The notes beneath the pieces were generated by a model that did not search any database, had not been told where the DNA came from, and saw only the letters and a program-made list of their open reading frames with translations. The translations under genes and the position numbers were made by a program. A stretch of DNA of 64,000 bases from Mycolicibacterium sp. lyk4-40-TYG-92 (lineage in GTDB: Bacteria; Actinomycetota; Actinomycetes; Mycobacteriales; Mycobacteriaceae). Shown here piece after piece: positions 36,723-48,927 of this stretch; position 1 is the stretch's first letter; every line of letters begins with the position of its first letter. Where the stretch lies: contig NZ_JARVRX010000002.1 in the NCBI RefSeq assembly GCF_030209435.1, positions 1 to 64,000 on the forward strand. The letters are read 5' to 3'.

Positions 36723-37922
36723 ATGGGATCACCCTTGAAATCTCAAACCAGCCTTCAGCTTTCAGATGCACCGCTATTGCCTACCTGGCACTCCGGCGCT
36801 TCGAGCTTTGCGATGCTCAGCACCTATCCGCCGACGCGATGCGGGCTGGCGACGTTCAGCGCGGCCCTGAGCCGGGGGCTGGCCACCAACGGCGCCGACG
36901 TCAGCGTGGTGCGCGTCGGCGACGGACCGTCGATCGGCGACAGCCGCGTCATCGGCGAGTTGACCAACGGGTCGGCCGCATCCGTTGCCGAGGCTGCCGA
37001 CCTGCTCAGCATGAGCGACGTCGCGGTGATCCAGCACGAGTACGGCATCTACGGCGGCCCTGACGGGGACGAAATCGTCAATCTCATCGGTGGGCTGCAG
37101 GTCCCGTCGATCGTGGTGGCGCACACCATCCTCAAACATCCGACCCGGCGCCAGCGGAGCGTGCTGGAGGCGGTGATGACGCTCGCCGACCACGTCGTCG
37201 TGATGTCTGACGCGGCCCGAGCGCAGCTGAATGCCGGCTTCGACTTCGATCGCCGGAAGGTCACCACGATTCCGCATGGCGCGACCGTGCCACCGGCCGG
37301 CTACACGAAGCGCGGTGGCCGGCCGACGTTGTTGACCTGGGGCCTGCTGGGGCCGGGCAAAGGCGTCGAGCGGGTCATCGACGCGATGGGCTCGCTGCAC
37401 CGGCTCAACAGCCGGCCGCGTTATCTGGTCGCCGGTGAGACGCATCCGCAGGTGCTTGCCGCTGATGGTGACGCGTATCGCGAAAGCTCTATCGCGCGGG
37501 CGCAGCGTATCGGGGTGGCGGACGCGGTGCAGTTCGATGCCAGTTTCCGCGACGTGCCGTCGTTGATCGAGCTGATGCTGTCCGCGGCGGTGGTCGTGCT
37601 GCCCTACGACTCCACCGACCAGGCCACCTCCGGTGTCCTGGTGGACACCATCGCCTGCGGTCGGCCGGTCGTCGCGACGGCCTTCCCGCACGCGGTCGAA
37701 ATGCTCTCGACAGGGGCGGGCATCGTGGTGGGCCATGACGACCCCGACGCGCTGAGTTCGGCATTGCGCGCGGTTCTGACCGAGCCCCGGCTGGCCGGTG
37801 CCATGGCCGCAGAAGCCAGGCGGCTGGCCCCGTCGATGTCGTGGCCGATCGTCGCCAGATCGTATCAAGCAGTGGCACAACGAATTCTGGCCAAACGACC
37901 GGAGCGGGCGTGGCTGCGTTAG
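36723..37922 (+). CDS. GT4 family glycosyltransferase
   Basis: 399-aa GT-B glycosyltransferase. The N-terminal domain starts FAMLSTYPPTRCGLATFS, a motif of a mannosyltransferase-like group, and contains VIQHEYGIYGG. The C-terminal donor domain has TWGLLGPGKGVERVIDA and the EX7E-like stretch in STDQATSGVLVDTIACGRPVVAT, typical of nucleotide-sugar retaining transferases. The following two genes overlap and belong to carbohydrate families, so it probably builds an oligo- or polysaccharide. GDP-mannose as donor is inferred from the GH130 neighbour. Confidence 0.85.
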   Translation: MGSPLKSQTSLQLSDAPLLPTWHSGASSFAMLSTYPPTRCGLATFSAALSRGLATNGADVSVVRVGDGPSIGDSRVIGELTNGSAASVAEAADLLSMSDVAVIQHEYGIYGGPDGDEIVNLIGGLQVPSIVVAHTILKHPTRRQRSVLEAVMTLADHVVVMSDAARAQLNAGFDFDRRKVTTIPHGATVPPAGYTKRGGRPTLLTWGLLGPGKGVERVIDAMGSLHRLNSRPRYLVAGETHPQVLAADGDAYRESSIARAQRIGVADAVQFDASFRDVPSLIELMLSAAVVVLPYDSTDQATSGVLVDTIACGRPVVATAFPHAVEMLSTGAGIVVGHDDPDALSSALRAVLTEPRLAGAMAAEARRLAPSMSWPIVARSYQAVAQRILAKRPERAWLR

Positions 37923-38929
37923 CGCCGGAGCCGAAGTTCGACCATCTGCTGGCGATGACCGATCGGCATGGCACCTTCGAGCACGCATGCCTCGCCGAAC
38001 CACGGCTCGAACACGGTTACTGCACCGACGATATGGCCCGGGTCCTGGTCGTCGTCAGTCGCGAACCGGACGCCTCCGACGGTGTGACTGCCTTGGCCAA
38101 GCTGGCGGTGCGGTTTCTGAATGAGGCACAGTCATTTGCCGGTGGATGCCGCAACCGGATGGACCGCCATGGCCGCTGGACCGACGACTTCGCCTTCGAA
38201 GACTGTTGGGGCAGATGCCTGTGGGGCTTGGGCACTGCCGCGGCCCACAGCGGTATCGGGCTGGTCCGCAGCCTCTCGGTCGTGCAGTTCGAGCGCGCCG
38301 CACGAGGTCGATCGGTCTGGCCGAGAGCCATGGCGTTTGCGGCGCTGGGTGCCGCTGAGTTGCTCGGTGTCGACCCCGGCCACCGGGCCGCCCGGCAACT
38401 CATCGCCGATTACGCCGCGGGGGTTGCCGCCGTGGGCACCGACCTCGACTGGCCGTGGCCCGAAGCGCGCCTGACCTACGCCAACGCGTTGCTGCCCGAG
38501 GCGATGATCGCCGCGGGCACCACTCTCGAGGACTCGGCACTCACCCAACGCGGCCTGGACCTCCTGGAATGGTTGATCGATTGCGAGACCCTTGACGGCC
38601 ATTTGTCGGTGAGCCCGGCAGCGGGCTGGACGGCCGGGGAACCTCGGCCCGGCTTCGACCAGCAACCCATCGAGGTGGCTACGTTGGCCGACGCGTGCGC
38701 CCGGGCCGCTGACATCGATGCCAGCGCCATCTGGCCGAACACGGTGCGCGCTGCCGCGGCCTGGTTCGAGGGCGCCAACGACATCGGCGTCCCGATGTGG
38801 AATTCGACCACCGGCGGGGGATTCGACGGGTTGCGGGCCGACTGCGTCAACCTCAACCAGGGGGCTGAGTCGACCCTCGCGGTGCTGTCCACTTTTCAGC
38901 AGGCTCGTCGCCTTGTGGGTGTGTCGTAA
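37910..38929 (+). CDS. glycosidase-like alpha/alpha-barrel protein of the GT4-GH130 cassette
   Basis: 339-aa protein starting at a GTG 13 bp inside the glycosyltransferase gene. The helical repeats (LEHGYCTDDMARVLVV, DDFAFEDCWGRCLWGLG, EARLTYANALLPEAMI, FDQQPIEVATLADACA) look like an (alpha/alpha) toroid, as in families acting on linear glycans. Asp-rich motifs (TDDMAR, EDCWGR) could be catalytic. No biochemical function can be named. It stops by a 1-bp overlap with GH130. Confidence 0.75.
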   Translation: MAALAPEPKFDHLLAMTDRHGTFEHACLAEPRLEHGYCTDDMARVLVVVSREPDASDGVTALAKLAVRFLNEAQSFAGGCRNRMDRHGRWTDDFAFEDCWGRCLWGLGTAAAHSGIGLVRSLSVVQFERAARGRSVWPRAMAFAALGAAELLGVDPGHRAARQLIADYAAGVAAVGTDLDWPWPEARLTYANALLPEAMIAAGTTLEDSALTQRGLDLLEWLIDCETLDGHLSVSPAAGWTAGEPRPGFDQQPIEVATLADACARAADIDASAIWPNTVRAAAAWFEGANDIGVPMWNSTTGGGFDGLRADCVNLNQGAESTLAVLSTFQQARRLVGVS

Positions 38930-40407
38930 TGACTTCTGTGCGGTCGGCGCTGGTCACGCGCCTGCCACTGCGGCTGGCAGCTGACCCGACGCGCGTCATC
39001 ACCCGCCTGTTCGTGCCGGGACAGGAAGGCTTCGAACTCCAGGAGTCCCGCGCCGGCGCGGTGCTGGCCCGGATTCTGACTCTGGATGAAGCCGAGGTGC
39101 GGTCGGCGCTCGACAGTGTCGTCGTGCGGTTCGATCATCGGCACCGCGGATTGGCTGAGACCTTTCGGCGGCACGCGCAGGAGCTGGCCGATCGCTTGGG
39201 GCCCGGTATGAAGGTCTCCGAGGCCCGAATGTTGTTGCTGGGCGCGACGTTCACCAACGAGTTCGCCATCGAGGCGGCCGCGCTCTGCAACCCGAGCATC
39301 GTCGCCCACCCCGATCAGTCCGGCACGCCCGCCGGCAGCCTCCGCTTCGTGCTGAGTGTGCGAGGGATCGGCGAGGGGCACCGGTCCTCGATCGGCTTTC
39401 GTACGGGCATCGTGGACCACGCGGGTCGGGTCACCATCGACGACCCGGCCCCGTTCGCCACTGCCGGAACGGTGGTGCCGACGCTGCTGGACGCGGCCGT
39501 GATCCGTACTGAGCTGGTGCGGCGGGGCGACGCCGGTGAGTCTGCCGACTATGTGCTCGGCGCGCTCGGTGATCAGTTCACCCGCGACGATCTGGACGAG
39601 CAGCTGGACAGGCTGCAACTGCACCGCAGTACCCGCAAACATGCCGCCGGCACCATCGCTCTGATGCGCGCGATCGCAGAGCGGTCCTACGCCGTCGAAT
39701 TCTCTTCTGCCACAGAAATATCCGAGCGGGTCTTGTGGCCGGCGACCGGTGCCGAGGCGGCCGGTATGGAGGACGCGCGGTTTGTCCGCTTCGTCGACGA
39801 CGACGGCGCCGCTACCTACTACGCCACCTACACCGCATACAGCGGATCGGAGATCAGCCAGCAATTGCTGACCACCGACGACTTTCGGTCGTTCACCTCG
39901 GTGCCGATGGTTGGCCCGGCTGCCGCGAACAAGGGTCTGGCGCTCTTTCCTCGCCGGATCCGCGGGCGGTTCGCGGCCATGTCACGGTCGGACCGGGAAT
40001 CGAACACGGTGGCGTTCTCCGACCAGCTGTCGGTGTGGACCGATTCCTCGCCGTGCCAGAACCCGGTAGAGGCTTGGGAGGCAGTGCAATTGGGCAATTG
40101 CGGCGCACCGATCGAGACCGAGGCCGGATGGCTGGTGCTGACCCACGGGGTCGGTCCGATGCGGACCTACTCGATCGGAGCGATCCTGCTCGACCTCGAT
40201 GATCCCACCCGGATCATCGGCCGGTTGTCGGAGCCGCTGCTGAGTCCCGCGCCCGACGAACAGGACGGGTACGTGCCCAACGTGGTGTACTCGTGTGGCG
40301 CGCTGGTCCACGGCGACACCCTGGTGCTGCCGTACGGCATCGGCGACGCCGCGATCGGTTTCGCCACGGTGGCGCTATCGGAGCTGTTGGCGGTACTGCG
40401 CCTCTAG
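38929..40407 (+). CDS. GH130 family beta-mannoside phosphorylase/hydrolase-like protein
   Basis: 492-aa protein with a five-bladed propeller domain in the C-terminal ~330 residues and an N-terminal extension (~1-170). Family-like elements include NPSIVAHPD, RFVLSVRGIGEGHRSSIGFRTG, GMEDARFVRF, GPAAANKGLALFPRRI and DEQDGYVPNVVYSCGALV. GH130 enzymes cleave beta-1,2- or beta-1,4-mannosides by phosphorolysis or hydrolysis; which applies here cannot be read directly. The ATG overlaps the preceding TAA by one base, completing a tight three-gene cassette. Confidence 0.85.
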   Translation: MTSVRSALVTRLPLRLAADPTRVITRLFVPGQEGFELQESRAGAVLARILTLDEAEVRSALDSVVVRFDHRHRGLAETFRRHAQELADRLGPGMKVSEARMLLLGATFTNEFAIEAAALCNPSIVAHPDQSGTPAGSLRFVLSVRGIGEGHRSSIGFRTGIVDHAGRVTIDDPAPFATAGTVVPTLLDAAVIRTELVRRGDAGESADYVLGALGDQFTRDDLDEQLDRLQLHRSTRKHAAGTIALMRAIAERSYAVEFSSATEISERVLWPATGAEAAGMEDARFVRFVDDDGAATYYATYTAYSGSEISQQLLTTDDFRSFTSVPMVGPAAANKGLALFPRRIRGRFAAMSRSDRESNTVAFSDQLSVWTDSSPCQNPVEAWEAVQLGNCGAPIETEAGWLVLTHGVGPMRTYSIGAILLDLDDPTRIIGRLSEPLLSPAPDEQDGYVPNVVYSCGALVHGDTLVLPYGIGDAAIGFATVALSELLAVLRL

Positions 40408-40411
40408 GGTT

Positions 40412-41275
40412 CTATTGGGCATTCTTCAGCCGCACCAAGCGCGTCGTCGAGCTTTCGTCCAATTCGACGACGTCGGTGCGCGATCGCAGGAAGTCGCTGA
40501 AAGACTTGAAACCCAGCGCCTTTTCGCTGAATGACGGATCCATCCGCTTCATCTGTGCCTTGACCGCGGAGTTGTGCAGCCATTCGACGTCGTCCTTTTC
40601 CAGCCCGATCTGCAGGGCACGAGTCAGCAGGGCGGTGGCGGCGGTCTGCGGGTCGGGCAATTCGGGTTCGTCTGGCTCGGTCTTGCGGCGGGAGCGTCGT
40701 GGCGGCGCCGGGTCTGCAGAGGGTTCGAGCGCCGGGACGCCGGGCAGCGAGTCGTAGGTGACGAATTCGTCGCAGGCGGCGGCGAGCGCGCGGCTCGAGG
40801 AGCCCGCCACTCCGATGCCGACCACGTACCGGCCGAGGCGCTTGCAACGCTGAGCCAGCGGAATGTAGTCCGAGTCGCCGGCGGCGATGACGACGTGGGT
40901 GAGGTCGGGCAACCGGAACATGTCTTCGACGGCGTCCACTGCCAATCGGATGTCGGCGCCGTTCTTGCCGTACGCGGCCGCCGGGAAGAGTTGCACGAGG
41001 TCGACGGCCCGGCCGACCAGTTGCTGGCGGTAGCCCGCGTTGACGACGGCCGACCAGTCGGCGTACGCGCGGGTGAGCACCAGCGTCCCGAACGATGACG
41101 CGAAGTCGAGCACTGCGCCGACGTCGACGGTGGCCTGGGTCAGTCTGTCCGGTTCGAGTCCCTTGGCCTTGTCCTTCTGAAATGAATTGCGACCGTGGAC
41201 CTGGTCGTAGCGGGAAATGACTATGTTGTCGAAGTCGAGGTACACCGCGACTCGGGTGGCGGTGGTATCCGTCAT
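40412..41275 (-). CDS. NYN domain ribonuclease-like protein with C-terminal LOTUS/OST-HTH domain
   Basis: 287-aa protein. Residues ~8-170 are a NYN (PIN-like) nuclease domain: YLDFDNIVISRYD, LTRAYADW, GADIRLAVDAVEDMF and VIAAGDSDYIPLAQRCKRLGR supply the acidic metal-binding residues. After a charged linker, residues ~210-285 match the OST-HTH/LOTUS winged-helix (QTAATALLTRALQIG ... FKSFSDFLRSRTDVVEL), a fold that binds RNA. Probably an RNA-processing enzyme of the LabA/MARF1-like type; target unknown. Divergent from the FGE gene. Confidence 0.85.
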   Translation of the reverse strand: MTDTTATRVAVYLDFDNIVISRYDQVHGRNSFQKDKAKGLEPDRLTQATVDVGAVLDFASSFGTLVLTRAYADWSAVVNAGYRQQLVGRAVDLVQLFPAAAYGKNGADIRLAVDAVEDMFRLPDLTHVVIAAGDSDYIPLAQRCKRLGRYVVGIGVAGSSSRALAAACDEFVTYDSLPGVPALEPSADPAPPRRSRRKTEPDEPELPDPQTAATALLTRALQIGLEKDDVEWLHNSAVKAQMKRMDPSFSEKALGFKSFSDFLRSRTDVVELDESSTTRLVRLKNAQ

Positions 41276-41357
41276 GGCCCCAGTCTGGTCTATCGGCGGA
41301 GCGTTGTGGCGCGAAACCTCGCAGGCGCATCATTCGTCGGCTGGTTAACCTGTCGGA

Positions 41358-42233
41358 ATGCTCACGGAACTGGCTGCCCTCCCCGGCGGGTCGTACCGCA
41401 TGGGTTCACAGGATTTCTACCCCGAGGAAGCGCCGGTGCATGAGGTGACCGTCGCGCCGTTCTCGATCGAACGGCACCCGGTCACCAACGGTCAGTTCGC
41501 CGAATTCGTCGCGGAGACGGGATATGTCACCGTCGCCGAGCAACAGCTGGACCCGGCCGCTTTTCCGGGCGTCCCCGCAGAAGAACTCGTTCCCGGCGCG
41601 TTGGTGTTCCAGCCGACCGCGGGCCCGGTCGACCTGCGGAACTGGAGGGCTTGGTGGACGTGGGTCCCCGGCGCGTGCTGGAAGCACCCGAAGGGGCCGG
41701 GCTCGACCACCGAGGACCGGCTCGACCATCCGGTGGTGCAGGTCGCCTACCCGGATGCTGCGGCGTACGCCGCGTGGGCGGGCCGGCGGCTACCCACCGA
41801 AGAGCAGTGGGAGTACGCGGCTCGCGCCGGCGCGACCACGGCCTACGCCTGGGGTGACGAGGTACGGCCGGACGGGCAGTTGATGGCCAACACGTGGCAG
41901 GGCCGATTCCCGTATCACAACACCGGTGCCCTGGGCTGGGTCGGGACGTCACCGGTAGGCACGTTCCCTCCCAACGGTTTTGGCCTGCTCGACATGATCG
42001 GCAACGTGTGGGAATGGACCCGCACCCGGTACACGCCGCGGCATCAAGCGCACGCCGAGGTGTCCGGCTGTTGTCCGCCGCCCGGTGGCGATCCGTCGGT
42101 GATGCAGACCCTCAAGGGTGGCTCGCACCTGTGCGCGCCGGAGTACTGCCATCGCTACCGGCCCGCGGCGCGGTCGTCGCAGTCGCAGGACAGCGCGACA
42201 TCGCACATCGGCTTCCGCTGCATCGCCGACTGA
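41358..42233 (+). CDS. formylglycine-generating enzyme
   Basis: 291-aa FGE-sulfatase fold enzyme that oxidises the sulfatase Cys to C-alpha-formylglycine, using copper and oxygen. Signature stretches include GSYRMGS, PVTNGQFAEFVAETGY, RLPTEEQWEYAARAG and GNVWEW. The C-terminal active site GGSHLCAPEYCHRYRPAARSS contains the paired catalytic cysteines. Its likely client is the CTPTR sulfatase encoded 1 kb downstream, with a GntR regulator in between. Confidence 0.93.
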   Translation: MLTELAALPGGSYRMGSQDFYPEEAPVHEVTVAPFSIERHPVTNGQFAEFVAETGYVTVAEQQLDPAAFPGVPAEELVPGALVFQPTAGPVDLRNWRAWWTWVPGACWKHPKGPGSTTEDRLDHPVVQVAYPDAAAYAAWAGRRLPTEEQWEYAARAGATTAYAWGDEVRPDGQLMANTWQGRFPYHNTGALGWVGTSPVGTFPPNGFGLLDMIGNVWEWTRTRYTPRHQAHAEVSGCCPPPGGDPSVMQTLKGGSHLCAPEYCHRYRPAARSSQSQDSATSHIGFRCIAD

Positions 42234-42297
42234 GGTGGCGAAAGCGGCCGTCAAACGCCGCTACATAGTTCCTGGCCTAGGGCTTTACCTTCGATCA

Positions 42298-42326
42298 GGT
42301 GGCGTAACACGCTACGTATCGCCACC
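42298..42326. promoter_or_regulatory. inverted repeat GGTGGCG-N15-CGCCACC upstream of the GntR gene
   Basis: Perfect 7-bp arms (42298-42304 and 42320-42326), with an inner imperfect GTAACACGCTAC element, 28 bp before the GntR start. A candidate autoregulatory operator. Confidence 0.45.
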
Positions 42327-42353
42327 CGTGCCCATCGGTGGCACAGTGAGTTC

Positions 42354-43157
42354 ATGACCCGCCGCCCGCACATCCCGCCAAAGGACTTTCCCCGTCCTGC
42401 GCCCCGGGAGTACGCGGGCACCCGCGCCGATGCGGCCCGGTGGGCGCGCGACGTGTTGCGCGGCCAAATCCTCGACGGCGTGTACGGCGGCCTGGCCGCG
42501 GCGCGTCCGCTGCTGCCGCCGGAGAACGAACTGGCCGCCGAATTGGGCGTCAGCCGCAACGCGATTCGTGAGGCCCTGGAGCTCCTGCGCGGCGAGGGAT
42601 TGATCACCCGGGTGCAGGGCGCCGGGACGTTTGTCACGGGCGCGAAGCTCAGCCAACGGATCGATCGCCTGGAAGGCCTCGCGGAATCGCTTGCGGGGCA
42701 TCAGCTTCCGGTGGAGAACACCGTGATGTCGGCGCGTGAGTCGGTGGCCTCCCCGTTCGTCGCGGCGAAACTTCAAGTGCCCGAAGGCGCGCCGATCCTC
42801 TTCATCGAGCGCCTGCGGTCGGTGGGTGGGGTGCCGCTGTCGCTGGACACCACGTCGTTGCGGATCGGAGCCATCCCGGTCGACGCCAATCTGGCCGACC
42901 AGGACGTCTTCTCGCTGATCGAGACCGAACTGGGGATGCGCCTGGGCTGGGCCGAGATCACCGTGGAATCGGTCTCGGCCGACGCCGATACCGCCAAGCT
43001 CCTGCAAATACGTGCCGGCGCACCGCTTTTGCTGCTGCACCGGCTGACCCACCTCGAAGACGGCACACCGTTCGACCTCGAGACCGTGCGGTACCGCGGC
43101 GACCGCTGTTCGTTGATCACCACCGCCGCAAGAGATTCCACGCCGCCGCCAGCGTAG
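42354..43157 (+). CDS. GntR/HutC family transcriptional regulator
   Basis: 267-aa regulator with an N-terminal winged helix (LLPPENELAAELGVSRNAIREALELLRGEGLITRVQGAGTFV, ~50-98) and a C-terminal UTRA ligand domain (~115-260, FIERLRSVGGVPLSLDTTSLR). HutC-type UTRA domains bind small sugars or metabolites. Lying between FGE and sulfatase genes on the same strand, it probably controls the sulfatase system; the ligand may be a sulfated compound or its product (inference). Confidence 0.9.
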   Translation: MTRRPHIPPKDFPRPAPREYAGTRADAARWARDVLRGQILDGVYGGLAAARPLLPPENELAAELGVSRNAIREALELLRGEGLITRVQGAGTFVTGAKLSQRIDRLEGLAESLAGHQLPVENTVMSARESVASPFVAAKLQVPEGAPILFIERLRSVGGVPLSLDTTSLRIGAIPVDANLADQDVFSLIETELGMRLGWAEITVESVSADADTAKLLQIRAGAPLLLLHRLTHLEDGTPFDLETVRYRGDRCSLITTAARDSTPPPA

Positions 43158-43227
43158 CCGGCACTTCTGCAGTCAATCACCCGATCCCCTTACCGATTAA
43201 CGCAATCGATAGAGAGGCAGTACAGCC

Positions 43228-46556
<3,329 letters not shown>

Positions 46557-46560
46557 CCGG

Positions 46561-46881
46561 TCAGCCGAGCGGCATGAGATACATCAGTACCAGCACACCC
46601 TCGGCGATCACCGCGAGGCCAACTGCCGGCAGGTGCCGCATCGCGGCATAGTGCCCGCGCGCCAACTGGCGGCGCCGGCTCGCACCGAACCCGCACACCA
46701 CAGCGGCGAGCACCGCGACCGCGGCGACGAGAATGATCCGCGTGGCGCCGTGACCGCCGTGTAACGTATCGGCGTTGCGCAACAGCACCAGAACGCCCGA
46801 CGTGGCGATCGCCAGTGCAGTGCGGTTCCAGGCCAGCGCCGTGCGTTCGGCCTGCAGGCCGCGATCCTGGGTGAGCGTCAT
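46561..46881 (-). CDS. DUF202 family membrane protein
   Basis: 106-aa membrane protein beginning MTLTQDRGLQAERTALAWNRTALAIA, where the ERTxLAWxRT motif defines DUF202, followed by three hydrophobic helices. Its ATG overlaps by 4 bp the stop of a second DUF202 gene upstream. Function unknown. It ends 4 bp after the convergent gyrB-like stop. Confidence 0.88.
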   Translation of the reverse strand: MTLTQDRGLQAERTALAWNRTALAIATSGVLVLLRNADTLHGGHGATRIILVAAVAVLAAVVCGFGASRRRQLARGHYAAMRHLPAVGLAVIAEGVLVLMYLMPLG

Positions 46882-47246
46882 CGCACTGTGGCGCTGATCG
46901 CCAGGACGATGGTGATCAGTCCGATCAGCGCCAGGCCGGTGGTCAGGAACGTGGGGGCGGAGGCCTGCGGCAGGGGCTCGTCGTTGCGGATGGCCCGGTC
47001 CACCTGGCTCCAGCGCCGCAGTCCCGCGACCGCCGTCAACACCGCCATGACGCCGACGCCGACGCCCAGGACGTGCCGCAGGCCCGGTATGGCCAGCTCC
47101 GGCATGAACTGGACGACCGCCACCGCGGCGGCCATCAGCCCCAGCGACGTGCGTTGCCACGCCAAGAACGTGCGCTCATTCGCGAGGGTGAACCGGTAAT
47201 CGGGCTCGATCGGGGTGCGGGTAGCCGTCACGCTCGAAATGTCCAT
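46878..47246 (-). CDS. DUF202 (YidH-type) family membrane protein
   Basis: 122-aa membrane protein with LANERTFLAWQRTSLGLMAAAVAV (DUF202 signature plus first helix) and two more helices. First gene of a coupled DUF202 pair; such pairs are common in actinobacteria and may form a hetero-oligomeric membrane complex (inference). Confidence 0.88.
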   Translation of the reverse strand: MDISSVTATRTPIEPDYRFTLANERTFLAWQRTSLGLMAAAVAVVQFMPELAIPGLRHVLGVGVGVMAVLTAVAGLRRWSQVDRAIRNDEPLPQASAPTFLTTGLALIGLITIVLAISATVR

Positions 47247-47387
47247 GGGTACAAGGGTTTCCGAAAACTCTGTGTCATGCCAGGGCGCCGGTGGTGGCGT
47301 AACAGAGTGTTAATTCACGGTGTCGGCGGCGCGGCGCAATCCGCGCGATTGGGTGCCTGACCTGTGGTTTCTGCTGCCGTAGATGGC

Positions 47388-47403
47388 GTAACTATCGCGC
47401 AAC
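47388..47403 (+). promoter_or_regulatory. GlnR-like box GTAAC-N6-GCAAC
   Basis: GTAACTATCGCGCAAC fits the actinobacterial GlnR consensus (GTnAC-n6-GnAAC, or AC-n9-AC), 45 bp upstream of the transporter lipoprotein start. A weaker GTAAC-N6-TTAAT element lies at 47299-47314. Suggests induction under nitrogen limitation; based on motif only. Confidence 0.45.
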
Positions 47404-47447
47404 CTCAGATGACAGCGAGGTAACAGAAACGGTCGACTCTTGTGGAC

Positions 47448-48899
47448 ATGGACAAGCAACAGCGCACTGGCCGCCCGTGGCAGGCCCGCTCGGTTGCTCT
47501 GCTGGCCGCGCTCACGGTTGGTGGGGCTCCACTGCTGACGGGGTGCGGCCTGCTGTCGGAACCGACCGTCGTCGTCAACGTTGGCTACCAATCCAAGACC
47601 ATCAACACGGTCAACGCCGGCACGCTGCTGCGCGACCGTGGGGACTTCGAGAACCAGCTCAAAGAACTGGGCGCGGCGACCAACACGAAGTACCGGGTGG
47701 TGTGGCAGGACTTCGCGTCCGGTGCCCCGCTGACGGCACAGATGATCGCCACCCACGTCGACATCGGTTCGATGGGCGACTACCCGCTGCTGACCAACGG
47801 CTCCAAGACCCGCAAATACGGCGACGCGGCAACGGAATTGGTCGCAACCACCGGCTACAACTTGCGCGGCTCGCTGAATCAGGTGGTGGTGCGGTCGGAC
47901 TCGCCGGCACGGACCCTCGCCGATCTGAGCGGTAAGAAGGTGTCCACCAGCCTCGGATCGGCCGGCGACGGCATGCTGTCCACCGCGCTGAAAACCGTTG
48001 GCATCAACAAGGACTCGCTACATATTGTCAATCAGGATCCGTCGGTCGGAGCGTCGTCCATCGATGGCGGCCAGGTCGACGCCCTTGCGCAATTCGTGCC
48101 GTGGCCACAACTCGTGATCTACCGAAACCAGGGGCGGCTGCTGTACGACGGCGGCGACAACAACGTGCCCACCTCCCACGGCGTCGTCGCGCGCCGGCAG
48201 TTCGTCGACGGCCATCCTGAAGTCATGGCGGCGTTCCTGCGGGCCATGAAGAGCACCACCGACGAGATCGTGGCGCACCCGCTCCAGTCGGCCCTGCGGG
48301 TCAGTGCGCTGACCGGGATCGAACCTGAAGTGATCTATCTGTACAACGGCCCCAACGGCTTTGTGAGTTTCGACATGACACTCAAGGACCAGGTGCTCGC
48401 GGCGTTCAAGCCCATCAAGGCCTACCTGGTCGGGCGTGGCGCGGTGACAAAGGATTTCGACGTTCCCCAGTTCGTCAACGACGGATACCTGCGGCAGTTG
48501 TTCGGACCCGGCTATACGCAGCGGCAGGCCAGCGTGGCCAATCCCATGACACTCACCGGTTTCGACGAGGTGTGCGGACTGCCGGTCAACGACGCCGCGC
48601 AGGCCTCCGAAGTGTGGGTGTCCGGCACCGATACCGCGGTCTCCGCCACCCCGACCTGTCTGCTCCGCCGACTGGCCGCGACGCCGCACGTCCGGGCGTC
48701 GTACGTTCCCGATGCATCGACCGGACTGCGCATCTTCGCCGATCACGCTGTCTGGCTTGATGATCCGGACGCACCGCCGGCCCAGCGCTACAAGCCTTTC
48801 GCCACGGCCGCCGGTGCGGACACGTACCGGACCAACCACCCGCAAGCAGTCACCGTCGGCTACGCCGCTGCCATCGGGCAGCCCCGCGCCGCCGGCTGA
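47448..48899 (+). CDS. ABC transporter substrate-binding lipoprotein with C-terminal NosL-like domain
   Basis: 483-aa lipoprotein with a signal peptide and lipobox LLTGC. Residues ~40-345 form an NMT1/SsuA-type periplasmic binding fold (VGYQSKTINTVNAGTLLRDRG, VDIGSMGDYPLLTNG, DLSGKKVSTSLGSAGDGM). Residues ~365-475 resemble NosL: FDEVCGLPV, then TPTCLLRRLA, RASYVPDASTGLRIFADHAVWL and KPFATAAGADTYRTNHP follow the order of NosL metal-site and fold segments. This fusion is unusual. The permease and ATPase genes follow. ATG at 47448 (GTG at 47442 possible). Substrate unknown; sulfonate-, nitrate- or thiamine-like compounds are family options. Confidence 0.8.
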   Translation: MDKQQRTGRPWQARSVALLAALTVGGAPLLTGCGLLSEPTVVVNVGYQSKTINTVNAGTLLRDRGDFENQLKELGAATNTKYRVVWQDFASGAPLTAQMIATHVDIGSMGDYPLLTNGSKTRKYGDAATELVATTGYNLRGSLNQVVVRSDSPARTLADLSGKKVSTSLGSAGDGMLSTALKTVGINKDSLHIVNQDPSVGASSIDGGQVDALAQFVPWPQLVIYRNQGRLLYDGGDNNVPTSHGVVARRQFVDGHPEVMAAFLRAMKSTTDEIVAHPLQSALRVSALTGIEPEVIYLYNGPNGFVSFDMTLKDQVLAAFKPIKAYLVGRGAVTKDFDVPQFVNDGYLRQLFGPGYTQRQASVANPMTLTGFDEVCGLPVNDAAQASEVWVSGTDTAVSATPTCLLRRLAATPHVRASYVPDASTGLRIFADHAVWLDDPDAPPAQRYKPFATAAGADTYRTNHPQAVTVGYAAAIGQPRAAG

Positions 48900-48927
48900 T
48901 CACACCACCAGGAGAGAAAGGAACCGC

